Shown piece after piece: positions 11,164 through 25,000 of a stretch of DNA of 64,000 nucleotides (positions are counted from its first letter, which is position 1; each line of letters starts with the position of its first letter). A program made the position numbers and the translations under genes. The notes below the pieces were generated by a model. The model had not been told where the DNA came from, made no database searches, and saw nothing but the letters and a program-made list of their open reading frames with translations. The stretch comes from Amaranthus tricolor (lineage: Eukaryota > Streptophyta > Magnoliopsida > Caryophyllales > Amaranthaceae), in the NCBI RefSeq assembly GCF_026212465.1, contig NC_080055.1:21759252-21823251 (forward strand). Direction: 5' to 3'.

Positions 11164-11251
11164 TACGTGGACGGTAATGTGGGAAATATTTTCCCAATTA
11201 ATGCAAAGTGGGAATTAATTTGTTTTTGGGCAATATTATGGAAAAATACTC
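11164..11251 (-). repeat. MULE right terminal inverted repeat
   Basis: Inverted counterpart of 5322-5401. Followed at 11252 by GACAAAGAA, matching the left-flank GACAACGAA at eight of nine positions. Confidence 0.85.
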
Positions 11252-11260
11252 GACAAAGAA

Positions 11261-13055
11261 ACTCAAGAAAGATGCTATATTGACTTGTAATATATTTTAT
11301 TATTGGTGGGTTGAAAAATTGACTTAGATGATATAAAAGTATGAAAAAGTTAACCTAATTACTAATATAATATTGTTTAATATGATAATTAATGACACCT
11401 CCAATACCTAATATAAACATTCATATTCATGAAATTGAAGTAAAAAAAATAGGAATCATGCAATTGAGCACAAAGTCAACTAGAGTGTAAACAAGAAGCA
11501 AAAATATAATGTTATCTTGTTTAGTTATTGATCAGATTGGAAAATCATAGTGATTTTCTTGCAACAAAGATTATATTATACGATATTAAACATTAATACA
11601 ACCATAAGCCCATAACCAATTCATTTATCTAAAAAATGACATTTACGCGGTTGCACTAACCTATATAAAAATATAATTTATATACTATCATATTGTTATT
11701 TGATATTTACAATAATTGGCTTTTTTTTTTACGGTTTTTGAAGCATATATTTAATGCTTTTCATCATATTGCTATTCGATTTTCACCAATTGACTTTTGA
11801 TCAAAGCAAATTTAGTGGGATGGATCGAGAAAGTAATAATAAATGGAGTACGTCAAATCATTGATTGTGTTTGAATGGTTGCTAAATTATGCACATGTGA
11901 TCGGCTGAGATATGATTCGAAATTAAAATAGCTATCATTTAGGAGTTAATTATTTTAGTAAGTTATTAGTAGTGGGTTATTTAACTTCTCACATTTGGCA
12001 CTAAGGTAGTGGCTTAATTTTAAGATATTTAGTTATTGGCATCTTTATTTAAAACTATGTGTAACTTTTTATTACAAATTTAAAATAAGAAAAAAAACAA
12101 GGAAACAATGTAGTAGTCACTCTACCATATATTTTATACTTTTTCCCAACAGTCTTCACATTGAGTAAATAGAAAGAAATTGACTAATATAAGCTTGATA
12201 GACTACCCCTCTATCGTGCGTATATATCTTAGTGCGTAGAAGCGGAATAACAAATTTCACCAATAATTAATGAAAATTTTCAATGGAACTTCCTTCAAGA
12301 GCTTTTGGCAAAATGAAAGGATTCAACAGAGAAATAGTGATCAGCATAACATTGATGCAATAGTCGTCAGTAGTCGTACAAATTACAAAATGTGAATGAA
12401 ACAAGAATCAAATACACTTTACTTTACAAGAGTGAACAAAGATATTGTGTGATACACAATTTATTCCTAATCTAAAATGTAAACCAAAAGAACTTGACCG
12501 CTTTGATTCAGACAAATTCTAGCAAAATATTTGTAGTGTTTGCTCCTTCATGGATTATGCTATATGTTCTATTGCTTGATATTTACAATGGAATTCACAA
12601 CTTCTGCTTAGGAATCAAAACAAGCCTCTCCTCAGATGATTGCGACCACCATTTTTGTAAACATGGCCTTCTGCATAACGGCAACATAATTACAAAGTTT
12701 CTATTATTGGGCTATGAAACCCAAGTATGAGGCATGTCTCATGGTGAGACCGTCTCATACAAGAATTTGTGTAAAACAATAGAACAATATAGGTGTATCA
12801 TCCACACAAAAGGAAACTTACATTTGGTTTTGGGAAGGCTCTCCCAAATTTCTGATATTTCTGAAAGTCAGCTACAGTGTGTATAGTAGTGACACACAAA
12901 AGAATTATATATGATCCTGCGCTAATAAAACCATTATAGTCCATCATTGTTGCTGTGAAGTAAAATGCAGCGTAACTACCAGCTTTCCAAACTTGAAAGA
13001 TCAGCGACCACCTAACAGACATCAGACCTGCACAGTTTGTGATCTGCCTCAAGCA
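11261..13055. other. Intergenic DNA and likely 3' UTR of the kinase
   Basis: 11261-12400 is AT-rich with no gene. 12400-13055 lies immediately downstream of the kinase stop codon on its coding strand and probably holds the 3' untranslated region; no polyadenylation site can be fixed. An inverted MITE-like terminus GGTGAGACCGTCTCATACAA lies at about 12748-12766, close to the expected transcript end. Confidence 0.4.
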
Positions 13056-16000
13056 TCATTTCACATTCATTGCAGCAGCCATACTTCTCAGCTTCTGGGA
13101 AATCTCGGAAAATGACGGCCTCTCTGACGGATCAGGTGCCCAGCAGCTTTGCATTAGAGATTTCCATTCAGGATCGCACCATGTCGGAATTTGGGGACGC
13201 AACGTATTGTTCACAATACCCCCTGCAAGCAACATGCAGAGTTTGTCAACAAACATGGCACTAGCTGATAGCTGTAACAAGTTTAGACCCATAAAGCAAA
13301 GTCTATATGCTTGTAGGTTGTAGCCTGTCAGAGGGTCTAAAGTCTAAACCTTCCTTGAGCAATAGTTCATTTTCCTAATGCATAATATAAAAAACAGTAA
13401 GATATCGCAAGGAATTTCCAAATTATTTCCTCATTCAGATATTCCTAGCTAAACCAACCAACAATCTAAATGCATCAAAGACATGACATGCAACCTTTCG
13501 ATGGTATAGATGAACAAAACACATAAAAACGTCAGCAGCGAAATAAGAAGCATTAGTCTGCTGATGCTAATGTCCATATCCACAGATGAAGATAAAATGA
13601 AACCCCTATTCTTCATAATCATAATATTTAAACAGAAGCATACACATTTCATCTTGCATTGATTTGAGATGAGGTCAACGTTTCTGTTCCAAGCAAAAAC
13701 CTTGGCACCTAGCATGCAACAATTATTTCGAACTAGTTTTTCCGAATTATGAGACCAGCTTCTTCTAATGAAGTAATAAAATTGTTATATCAAAACTTCT
13801 AGGCTGTTCAAGATATAACTTCTTTGTGTGTGCAAGTGTTACGGTAATGTGTATGCAACTTCCCTTATTAGCCCAAAGCAAGAGCCTAATTAGAGGCATT
13901 GGATTCAGGGTTAAGGACGTTGCTCTAAAATTTGAACTGCTAAACCTGGTCAGCAACATATAGGAAATGCATGGCCAAAAACTAGGGAAAGGAAATACCA
14001 AAATAATCAAAACCCTCCAATTCCCTAAATTGATTGGCTTGAAGGGAAGATAAATTTTTAATTGAACCCACCCACTGATTTTCTCTCCGCCCCACCCAAA
14101 AGCCTCCTTATATGTTTGGATCAAGGGAATTGGAGGGGAAGGAAAGAGGAGGATTTGAAGGGATTTTTTTTCTTTGTTTGGATAAAATTTTGAAAGGGAA
14201 AGATTTGGAAGGAAAGGATTTGGAGGGATTTATTTCCTTAATTTCGTTAATGGATGAATCTCTCCAAAAGTGAAAAGATTTGGAAGGAAAATTAGTTTTA
14301 TCTTCCTCTTCCTCCCCTTTCCTCCAAAACAAACAAGGGCAGCTTTCTTAGTTATACTCTCCTCTTCCTTTCCCATCCCTCCCTTCCCATTCTCTTCCTT
14401 CACTCTTACATTGTAATCAAAACAAAGTGTAAGTGTCTTTTTCATCAATTGTCAACATCATAGTCCCCAAGACCCCTCATCTAGCTGTCAAAGCAAAATC
14501 TTAGGCAGTCCAACTAGTCACGTGCAAAGCCAACAAGAGTTGGTGTAGAAGACCTTTTTTAAAGGATATTATCACCTTCACTTACAAATTAAAGAAATAA
14601 GGAGGAAAAACGAGATGAAACCTAGAAAACTAAAGAAATTCAATTTAAAAACAAAATCTTAAAGCAAAAAAATCATTTTAATTTAAATTTGTTTTCAAAT
14701 ATACTTTCTATACATAATGTATCTTGTACTCAATCGTCCTAAGTCAATCTAGGTTGTATTTCTAGTTCCTGTTCTCGTTCCCTACTGAATGTCGTTCCAA
14801 GTAACGATGAACCCGCCATTGTCCACTATCACAATATCACTCCCCTAAAGCCACTATTTCTTGTCAATTGCATTAATTTGGCAATCCAATTATACCATCA
14901 AGGAGCAATCCCACCATCAAAATTAAAATCAAGACCATTTGTCAACTCCCCCCTCCCCCCCTTTTTGAAACACCTTTTCTCAGCAAGTCCTACGTTAATC
15001 CCTTGGTTGTGATTGTTAGAGTTATGGTTGCTATTACGATCTCGTGTTAGGGTGTGCTATATGGAGGTTCATAGAGGAGAGACATTCCAATAGTGACACA
15101 GTAGGAGAGTCGCAAAATCAATGATAGCATCAATGTTCAATTGTTGGTAGTCAGCTTGTCGTATGGTGGGGTCGGGTTAGGTTGCGACTAGGTACAGACG
15201 TACAGTGAAATCGGCAAAGATGAAGATGGTGGGAGCTAATGCTATTGAATAGCTCTCCTCAAATCAAACCAAAAGCTTTGGAGGAAATGGATATGCTTCA
15301 ATTTCGGGAAAAAAATAAACAAAACAAAAACAAAAAAAGAAAAAAAAACAAAAACAAACTCCGACGAGGAAAAGTACATGTACGTTGAGAAGTGATTGGA
15401 ATTGCCTTCAAAATGGGAAAGCATATCAAGAACTTTTGAGTTACATCTACCAAATTGAATTGGAGAGCAAGTCCCCTTTAAAGTTAGAGCCTTTATTCGG
15501 TTGGTTGTCTTATGAAAGCTTAATACGATGAAAAAATTACACAATAGGAGACCTAATAAGTCTTTGAATCCACATAGATGTATTTTATGTTTGAAGGATG
15601 GAGAAAATAATTATCATCATTTTATGCATAGCAGTTTTACATAGTCTTATGACTAGGCTTTTTAAGATTGGCGAGAAAGAGTGGATTGCTCCGAGAAAAA
15701 TTGCGGATTTCTTAATTACTAAATTCATGGATTTGGTGGCAATAGAGATCTCAAGATATTATGGATGAGTTGTTATGCAATCCTATAGCCTACCTGGTTG
15801 GAAAGAAATAGGCGATTAATTCTTGTCCTTGGAAATTATTCGGGATAAAACAAAATTTTTAGCCTCGTTATGGACAAAGGCCAATGGTCTCTTTCAACAT
15901 TGTTCTTTAAATGAGTGTGGAGGAGAATAGAATGTACTAATGTAGTTAAATGAACTTTCTTGTGATCTCTTGTCCCTATAATGTACTTGAGAAGATTCTT

Positions 16001-19000
16001 TCAATAATAAAAATTTCTTTATTAAAAACAATTATAAGCATAGTGTAAAAATGCAGTAATAGTTGCGATCACGGACTCACAATAAAGGAACGGTATGATT
16101 ATCACAACACCTAATTATTGGTTAAAAGCATGAGATATCTCTTAATAGGGCCCAATACGCGGATTTTTACACCTTTACAATACAGAAAATATTGGTTCAC
16201 TTATTTCTGAAAACATTTACAATACGATCAAAGAGATGCAGTCTTGTTTTTACACTATAGTTATAAGCGTCTTATAGTCATCTTTTTCTTGACTTCTCCA
16301 TTTAGAAAAAGACAACTATGCCTGGACAGCTAAACATCTAATAACTTATTCGATATTGTGCGATTATTTGGAATACAAGAAAGAAATATCATTCAGGGAC
16401 TTTTGTAAAATGTTCAATTTCCATATAGTAAGAATTGAAGAATTCAAATAAAACATCCCAACTTTGGAAGTCATGGTATGATTGCTTGGAACCTGAAAAT
16501 GTATAAGGGTAGCATGATAGCATTTTGTATTTTGTAGCATTGGGTCAAAATTCAGCTAACCTAGGAGGCCCTTAAGGTCGTGAACATGTTGTCAAATCTT
16601 TGTAAATAAGGTGGTAGATCAAAGTGGTGACTCGTCTTGAGGTCTATATATTTTTTGGACTACAAGAAAATCTAGCATTGAGACACCAACTCGTCACTAG
16701 CGTTTAAGTAGAGTCTAATTTTTTTTTTTAATTCCAACTCTTAACCTCATCCTTATGATCTTAAGTTAAGATTATTTATCCCCAAGTCATCCATTAGTTT
16801 CTCTCCCTTCTCATTCACGCTCATAAACTCATTCCCATTCATGTGGTTCATCATTCTTCTCTTCAATTGTCAAGAGTATTATGTTGGGGTAAGTGTTTTG
16901 TTTACACTTTGTTCATCCAGTTAATTATGACAATACTCTAGATATTTGATATATGTTATGTTGATGCTTGGGAGATTTAGTATCATGTTAGGTGAAACAA
17001 AGGATGTAGGCATGTTTTAAAAATCCTAAATTCTCAAGTGTGTTTTTCTTGTTCAATGAAGGTTCTAAATTCTACTATATTCTGCATAATGAAAATATTG
17101 GTTGTTATTGGGTATTAAACTAAGATTTATTGTCGAATAGCTTGAGTTTAAGGGATCATGTAATGTCTATGAATTATGCAGTCGTGAATAGAATAGGTTG
17201 TATACATGAGACTCTTACGTGCATAAGACTAAGGTAGGGGTTGAGCCCATCGGAAAAAAATTGTGGGTGTCACCGTGATTGTGGTTTCGGATGCAATGGT
17301 GCTACGACTCATTCTGCGAACATCAATATGTAAACTATTGACTTGAAAGATATTAATTGTGTTATAGTAATTCAAATTTTCTAGAATATATATGAAAAAT
17401 AAAACTTAAAATAGACCTTTAGAACCCAACACATAAAAAAAAAGGATTATAATGGAAATATATTACAATAACAACTTATAATAGATGTTACAATGATTTC
17501 AAATCACAGGTTACATAACAATATTTTGCAAAACATTAAGCTCAAAAATCCATTATGAAGTTGACATTATTTGACTAAACATCCTCGTTTTAACCCATGG
17601 TTTAGCCCAATGGTTGTTGCATCCATGTCCTAGTCAGGTATTTGGTTAAGTTAGACGGCTTTTACACACAAAGCATGGCAGGAGCTTTGGGCAAAAACCC
17701 TTAGAAATTCAATCTAGCCTGCGCGTAGTTTCATGATTGTTTGATTGGTGTTGTTGTGTTAGGTACTTGTATTAAAGCTAGAGAGTTTGAACTAGTATAA
17801 GAGTCTATGGAGATAGCTATTTGTGTAAGCTTATAGATGTGCATGTAGAGGAGCAATTCTAGAATGTAACAAGGAACTGTTAATTACATCTCTTTGGTAC
17901 CCCAAACTACTATTTATTGTATGTGTTGAGGAATACAAATTTATGCATGTAAACATGGTCACGTGACCATGATCATGGAGATGGATGTATCCCACTGAAT
18001 GAAAACAAGTGAGAATGATCATGGAGATGGATGTGTATAACCCAAAGAAGTGTATAACACACAAGACTAGGTATCCTATTGTGTGCCAAACCATTTGTTT
18101 GTCAAAGTGAGCAGTACAATGATGAACTAGGTTATAAGTGTGTGACATGAGCTAATATGTTGTGTGTAGGTTAGTTCCTTACTTGACCGTGTTCTTGACT
18201 CTATAATTATCTATGTTTTTGGGCAAGTGATAATGGAGTTTGATTACATGGGATGACATTGGCATGAAAGATGTAAGCTTAGTCACCTTTGTTTAAATTT
18301 GGTTTAAAGATTCCCTTGAGACATCAACTTTGGTTTCGTCCCTATGATGGGATAATATCTATTATAATTTTACTTTGATAGAAACATAAATCATAGAACT
18401 TAGATTCTAATAACGTTAACAACTTTCATGTTTGTCTCTCGTGAACTCTTTGACTACCAGGAAATCTGATAAGAAACTGGTCAAGTAGTTTCTAACAGCA
18501 TCAAAATCCTGCAGAGTACAGAGGGCAGTGGGGACTATGCTTGTTCTAATTTCTATACCATGGAAGCTTCTCCTAAGATGTGTAACTACAGTTAAAATAA
18601 TTTTATAACCAAGATGGCAAGATACCAAGGTGTGCCTTCCATATAGAAGAAGAAGTTGCAAACACGCATCATTAAGCTCTTGACCTAATGAATTCACGCA
18701 GACTAGGGCCGTAGAGGTATATAAACACTATTAGAAGACCATAAACAAATTAACTCGATGAAAAACCACCTCAGTTCATGACAGAACCACAGTATTAGAG
18801 AACTCAAAACAAGAGCTTAATATTTCTGTTAAACTGAGTTATCCTTGTAGAGCAAGAGCTTAAAACTCCTAGGACGAAAAATAATGTATCTATACTCTGT
18901 ACACAAAAATTGCAGGTTGGTATAGCTATTAAACGTACTCCAATATGGCACTAACAGGTTTTAAAATAATCTTCTTTTTAGTTGTATTGCAGAGAAGTGT

Positions 19001-22000
19001 GAAAATGCATACGAAGATTAGCATAGAACATCTTTCATAAATCCTAGCAATCAAACAGCAGAAAAGACCTGCATTTCAACTTATTAAGCAGAAATAAGAT
19101 AAGCTTGTGCTAAAAGCTGTAAAATTCTGTATATGATCTTACTAGCAGGCGTGCAGCCTCTTATGAGTTTATTAGTTCTATAGGATTAGATTTATATCAG
19201 TTTACTTCATGGGTGCTTAGCTAGAAACTAGTGGCCCTGCACCATACTGCACTCATCTCAAATGTAACTTCCATGTTAATTTCAAATAGAAAGATCTTAC
19301 TATCTTTGTTCCAAGAGCACCATTCTTATTTTGTGAGAAGTTGCATATCAAGTGCTCTAAACTTCATTGATAGAGAACGAAAAATTCACAAAAGATATAA
19401 CGCAACAAAAACACAGTTGCACTATTTAAGCACATAGAGCTTATGCAAGATTTACATACCAATAATAGAAGCACAATGCATGTCTGAATAAGGCTCCTCC
19501 CCAGTCAGCAATTCCCACATTACAATCCCAAATGAGTAGACATCAATCTACATCACATAAAGAGAAAGGTTGGCAACAAGGAGAGGTCTAAATAGGGGAT
19601 AATTCAAAGTTCCAACACTGACCTTCTCTGTCACCATGGTACACTTTCCACTAAGAAGCTCAGGAGCCATCCAAGGTAAAGTTCCACGAACACCACCAGA
19701 CACTAATGTATGTTGCTTCACCTTTGACAATCCAAGATCACCAATCTAGAATTACATAGGAAAGGTCAATGTTACTTTTACTTGTCGAAATGAAATAGAG
19801 GAACTTGTCTAATACAATCACTAACGTTCTCCCACAATTAAAAAAATATTAGAAAAAAACAAGGCCAAAAATGTACATTTCTGCAATGTTTCTCCATCTT
19901 TCACACACTTATGCCAGATTAGAATGTTTTAACTTCTTAAAAGAATTAGAAGAAGACTTCAGAAGAAAGTCGTCGGCTATTAAGAATGCACTAAAACACG
20001 GTTACACCCAAAAAAATGAATCAAGTTGAACATTTCCAAAAAACAATTGCAGAAACCCCAAGAAACATAATGGATTATGGAGCTTCCTATAACCCCCTTC
20101 CTAAATATAATAGCACAGCACGGAGAAGTAGCATGATGATTGTCAAAAAATTGACCTCTTTTAATTCTTTTAATTCTTCCTAAATATTTTATGTAATATT
20201 TTAATGGTTCATGTAGTTGACCCTTGCGACTAAGGTTTTGGCAATGTCGTCATGTTTCCTCAAAACCACTACAACTCGTTACAAATGAAGCATAATTGAG
20301 TACAAACAATCATTTCAAATGTTAAAAAACATGTGGAAGTTGTGAAGTTTTGCTCCTGTACAATTGCACAAACAGAAATTTGAAAAAGTGATGAACTTCT
20401 GTTTTAAATTCATTGTGCATAAGCAGTGATTGAAATCTACAGTCAGATTACTGGACAACAAATTTCTAACAATTCAAAAAATATGAATTTGCAAGAAACA
20501 TCCCAAACAAGTACCCTGCCACGTGAAGTCATAAGCAATCATACATACACTGGAAACCAGAAATGTGTTGAAAACAACATTCTTGATTTTTTGTCTAGTT
20601 ATGTTCAAGATAAATACCATCACTAGTAACAATAAGCAATACAGCTCAACTTCTTTGCTTTTAAGGTCTTGACGATCAGACTGACACCCACATGCAGCAA
20701 ATTATCATAATAAGGTGACATGTACATGGATGTCACCACCCTGCCAAGTGCCTATTTCCTAGTGCCTCGTGTCAAGTGCCTACTGAACTAAGCCCATATG
20801 CCCTCACCCACAAAAGACGCAAGTGAGATACACTAGAAATAAAGGCTTCAATACAAATGAAGAATAATATTGATAAAATAAAAAACAAGCACAGTAGCCG
20901 CCACATTTACGCTCTGGAAAAGCCAAGTAGACCAACTCCTATATAGGGAAAAGCATGGGTTAAAGACCCTACCCAAACCCCATTGGAACCGACCCTAACT
21001 TAAGGGTCTGGGTCTGAAAATTTAAGACCAAATGGATATGAGTCTGGATTTCAAGTCCATGTCTTAAAAATAGGGTCGAATTTAAGTTTATCAAACACAA
21101 ATTCAGCCCTAGACCATAATTATATGTAAAATTTAATTATTTAAGTTAATATCCAACTAAAACCTATAAACTTTTATCATTACTAGTTATAGCTTATAAG
21201 ATATAAGTATCTTAATTCATTAATATTGTTAATTGAAGATTAACATCTGTTTTTATGATAATTTTCCTTGTTGAAACATTCATGTCATAAATTATCACTG
21301 ATTTAAATGTTTATTATTTTGGAATAAGGAATTATCATTTAATATAAAATATTAGAATGTAATGTCTGATTAATTCATTTCTCATAGCCATATTCTCACT
21401 ATTGACTTTATTCTATTTTTCCCATAAATTTTAAGATTATACAAAGTGGATGTAAATTTAGAAGATTAAGATATACGTAAGCAAAAAATATTGGACTCAT
21501 TTTTTGAACTAGACCCTACAAATCTGATTCTGGTTCAGGGTCCAAGAAAAAGATTTAGGGTTCAAATCTAGGTCTTATGAGATTCAACTCAAATTCTAGG
21601 TGTCGACCCATGACTATCCTACTCCTAAAGTACACAAGTTTTATCGTAAACAACAAAATGCACAAAAGGTAAGTAATAGCAATATCTACATTAATCTGTC
21701 TGCAACAATTCTCCAACGAGTATTTGAAAACCATAAACAGTAACTCTAATATTGAAAAAATCTATTATATTTTTCTTGCTTGTAAGTTTCTATTTGAGTA
21801 ACTAGCAGAAAAATTCATTTACATCATACAAAATACATATCTACTCATGTGTCAACCCCCCAAGTAAAATAGGTCAAAGGATATTAGTTTAGAAGGTACA
21901 AATTTCTTATGACACAATAGAGTTTTTTTATTTGACTATTTGCTGTAACATAACGAAACAGCCACAGCTGATGCACATGCAGGAACGAACGAAGGATTTA

Positions 22001-25000
22001 TAACATCCATTGCTTGAAAAGGATAATTATCAAGAAACACATAAAGCATTGTACCTTACACACTGGTCGATGAGGATCCCTCATGTTGACCAGAAGATTT
22101 TCACATTTCAAATCAAAATGCACTATATTTTTTCCATGCAAATACTCCATTCCGAAAGCTGCATCCATAGCTATAATAAGTCGCTTACGACGATCAATTG
22201 TTCTGTTCAAAGGGAGAAAAATACCACATCAATTACTTTATAAAGAGTCAAAAGTATATATCCTTACCAATAAAGAATAGAGCACATCAGCACAAACTTA
22301 GTCAAAGTCATTAATCCCTCGGCATGACTACAAGCTCACCATATTTATCATAAATCAGTAATCATAGACTCATAGTTGTAAAGTACCTATCTTTCTTTTG
22401 CAAATATTGTTTCAATGATCCATTGATCATGAACTCAGTAACTGTTGCTAGTGTCCCATCAGGACCATCACGCACTATACCATAAAAGGAAACAACATTA
22501 GGATGATGCAATGAACTCAGTATGAGAGCCTCCTTCCAGAAGTCTGCAATCTGTTATAACATCAATAAAATGTCATCAGTTTCTTAACAAAACAATCAAT
22601 ACCTGATTTGAAAACTGAAGTAGAAGTAGAGGCTGACATGTCACAGTAATATTGGAAATGGATGTTCCCTCCCAAAATAGAGCAGAGAAAAAAGGATTAT
22701 TTTATTCGAACATCAAAATAAGTCGACCATGATCATTAATTTGTCATAACTTTTAAGTATAAAAAGTTTAACCAAGGTGTATAACAGCAGCAACCTAAAG
22801 CCAATACAATTGCTTTTTCCACCAGCGAGCATCACAAATTATATAGGAGAAGGTGAAAAAAAGTCACCCTCAACTGATAGCAAGGATATTTGAAATAAAA
22901 AACATACCAGACGCTCTCTTTCAGAAGGTCGTCCAGCAAAACAACTTGCTTTGATTCTTTTTATTGCTACATCAGAACCCTTCCACTTCCCATGGTAAAC
23001 AGCACCATATGTACCAGAGCCAAGCACTCGAATCTCTTCCAGATCATCATTTTTAATAGTCTGAATCAACAGGTGGAAGAAGTTTTATCATCAGAAGAGC
23101 TTCATCGATCAATCACAAACAAATTACAAACGCGGTTAAATATAAAAATAATATTAAGTAAACTTTTTAATTGGGATGTCTTTAAACCTCAAAGCATTGA
23201 GTTGATGAAAATGTAGAACAATATGGACAGGTGCGAGCACCTAACTATCCTAAGTCCTGCATTTGATCAATGATAGACGAATCAGAGGTATTTCCATGAA
23301 CAGGACGAAAGGGAAAGCTCTATCAAAGAGTGGTCTACAGACATAGTCACATGGCTAATGCTCAAAGGAGAGCTTAAAACCAAGGTGGCATCGCATTGCA
23401 TTGGCCGCACCCATCTTTCTTGCGTTGTAAAGGTGTTTAAAAAACGTGTTTTGGGCCTTATCAAGAGATCTTATGATTTCGACCGATATTTAGGGGTTAC
23501 ATTAACTGCATCACTCCGATTACCGCATCACTATTCCATCACTGCAATCGCAACCGTTACCTCATTTTACACTGGCTTGAAAGTTTCTATTGCTCTTTTT
23601 ATCGCAGACTTGTTTCCTGTTTCTATTCTTTTATCTCACTCAAAAAAATGCAGACGTAAGCGTGAAGAGTAAAGGCATAAAAAAACACCTGAAGTCCTTT
23701 AGCTATAGCTTCTTCTTCGGCCTTTGTAGACTCAATCTTAGAAGTATCGATGTTATCATTTTCAGATCCCCCCTCGGAGTTACCATCAGCATCCTATCAC
23801 ACAATTCAGTAATAACAGAAAAAAGAAAAATTCAACATAGATGAGATCTAAACAAAATTAAGTTGGTTGTCCAGCACTGACCGGTGATGTTGTCTCATCA
23901 GCGTCAGTAACCCCAGCAGATTGGTCATGCAGAATAACAGGACTAGCATCTTCCTGAGCTCTGGCTTTCACCATCTCAGCACTTTTCAGTTTAGCTTTCT
24001 TGGCAGAATCAAGCAATTCTGGCAAGAAGCTCAAATCTTCTTTTTCCTCTATTGGGAAATTATTTGTTTCTACTGGTTCAATAACATCTTTGGTTCCTTC
24101 ACCAGGGCTTACACCATTTAACTTGATACCATTAAGTGATTCCACTATGGAACTCTTCTCTGCAATATGATTATGTTCAGTAGAAACATCCACATCGGCG
24201 AATTCTTTTTTGCTCAAGGGAGTTCCATTTGATTCGTTATGGATGCCTCTTTCATCTAATGTAATCCCAATATTATTAGTACATTCTCTCTGTATAAAAT
24301 TGTGACCTCTAGCATCAGAAGACAGCACATTCTCAGTCACTAAATGTGAAGGTAATTCTGAAGGTTTCATGCATCCCATTGAAGGAGGAACATTAACCAT
24401 ATTAGGTGTGGTTCTTAAAGGATCATGAGGAAATGATGGATGAACTTCCTGAAAAGGTGCAGCCGCACTCAACTTCGAAAAATGCCCATATGGATATTCT
24501 GGTGCAGCAGAATTTTCAACTCCAAACGTCCTACGAGAAGACTCGCCCCATGGACTTTGATCAACGCCCATGATGAATCTGGGGCTGGCTTCAGCATTAG
24601 CCCTAGGAACTACAGGATTAAGCATACCATTTCTTAGCTGAAGATTAGATGAGTCATAAACTGGGGGGACATGAGTTGGGGTTGGTACATTCCTCCACAT
24701 AGTCTGTGCAGATGGATGGTTCGGTAGAGCTTGATGCTGAACATCTGCCCCATAAGAATAAGGCAAGTTTGCAGTATGAACACCTCTATCTTGAACAAAT
24801 GAACCAGTAGCAACAGCTTGTCCATGGAAAACATCACCACCCAATTCATTTCCACCTCGAACGTAACGAGGATCATCAAGGTGGGTATAAGCTGTTGCGC
24901 CAATACGCGAACCAGAACCATCTAAGTTGTAATGGTCACCCATCCTACCAACTCCTAATAAGCTATGCTGTAATTTCAGATCCGTGTTCAACATCACAGG

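Larger units (their letters stand above)
5322..11251 (-). mobile_element. Mutator-like element (MULE) with nested hAT element
   Basis: The left end (from 5322) and the inverted right end (to 11251) share about 80 bp, including CATAATATTGC, ACAATTAATTCC and the strongly conserved block TTTCCCACATTACCGTCCACGTA. Both ends begin GAG. The flanks are GACAACGAA (5313-5321) and GACAAAGAA (11252-11260), a 9-bp target duplication with one mismatch, the size made by Mutator-type transposition. Inside are a decayed MULE transposase on the minus strand, a start resembling a plant mobile domain, GGCGGTTT hairpins next to both termini, and a younger 3.4-kb hAT insertion at 5806-9222. Without the hAT the element would be about 2.5 kb, shorter than coding MULEs, so it has probably lost internal sequence. 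All copies of its gene are broken, so it is non-autonomous. Confidence 0.85.
13223..19459 (-). other. Kinase intron 7, unusually long (6.2 kb)
   Basis: Donor GTATGT at 19459 and acceptor TTGCAG at 13223 join Ile-Ile-Gly to Gly-Ile-Val-Asn in frame. Besides the foldback MITE and the LINE tail, the interior holds no recognisable gene; small frames at 17831-18148 and 18416-18697 show no family signature. An 18-bp perfect palindrome containing CACGTG lies at 17954-17971. Other introns of this gene range from 75 bp to 2.3 kb. Confidence 0.75.

Noticed and set aside
12798..13052. 84-codon open frame just downstream of the kinase stop, same strand
   Set aside because: It has no homology and lies in the expected 3' UTR; the kinase C-terminus already ends as in its family.
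17831..18148. 105-codon frame in the kinase intron
   Set aside because: No recognisable domain, His/Ile-rich composition and overlaps local direct repeats.
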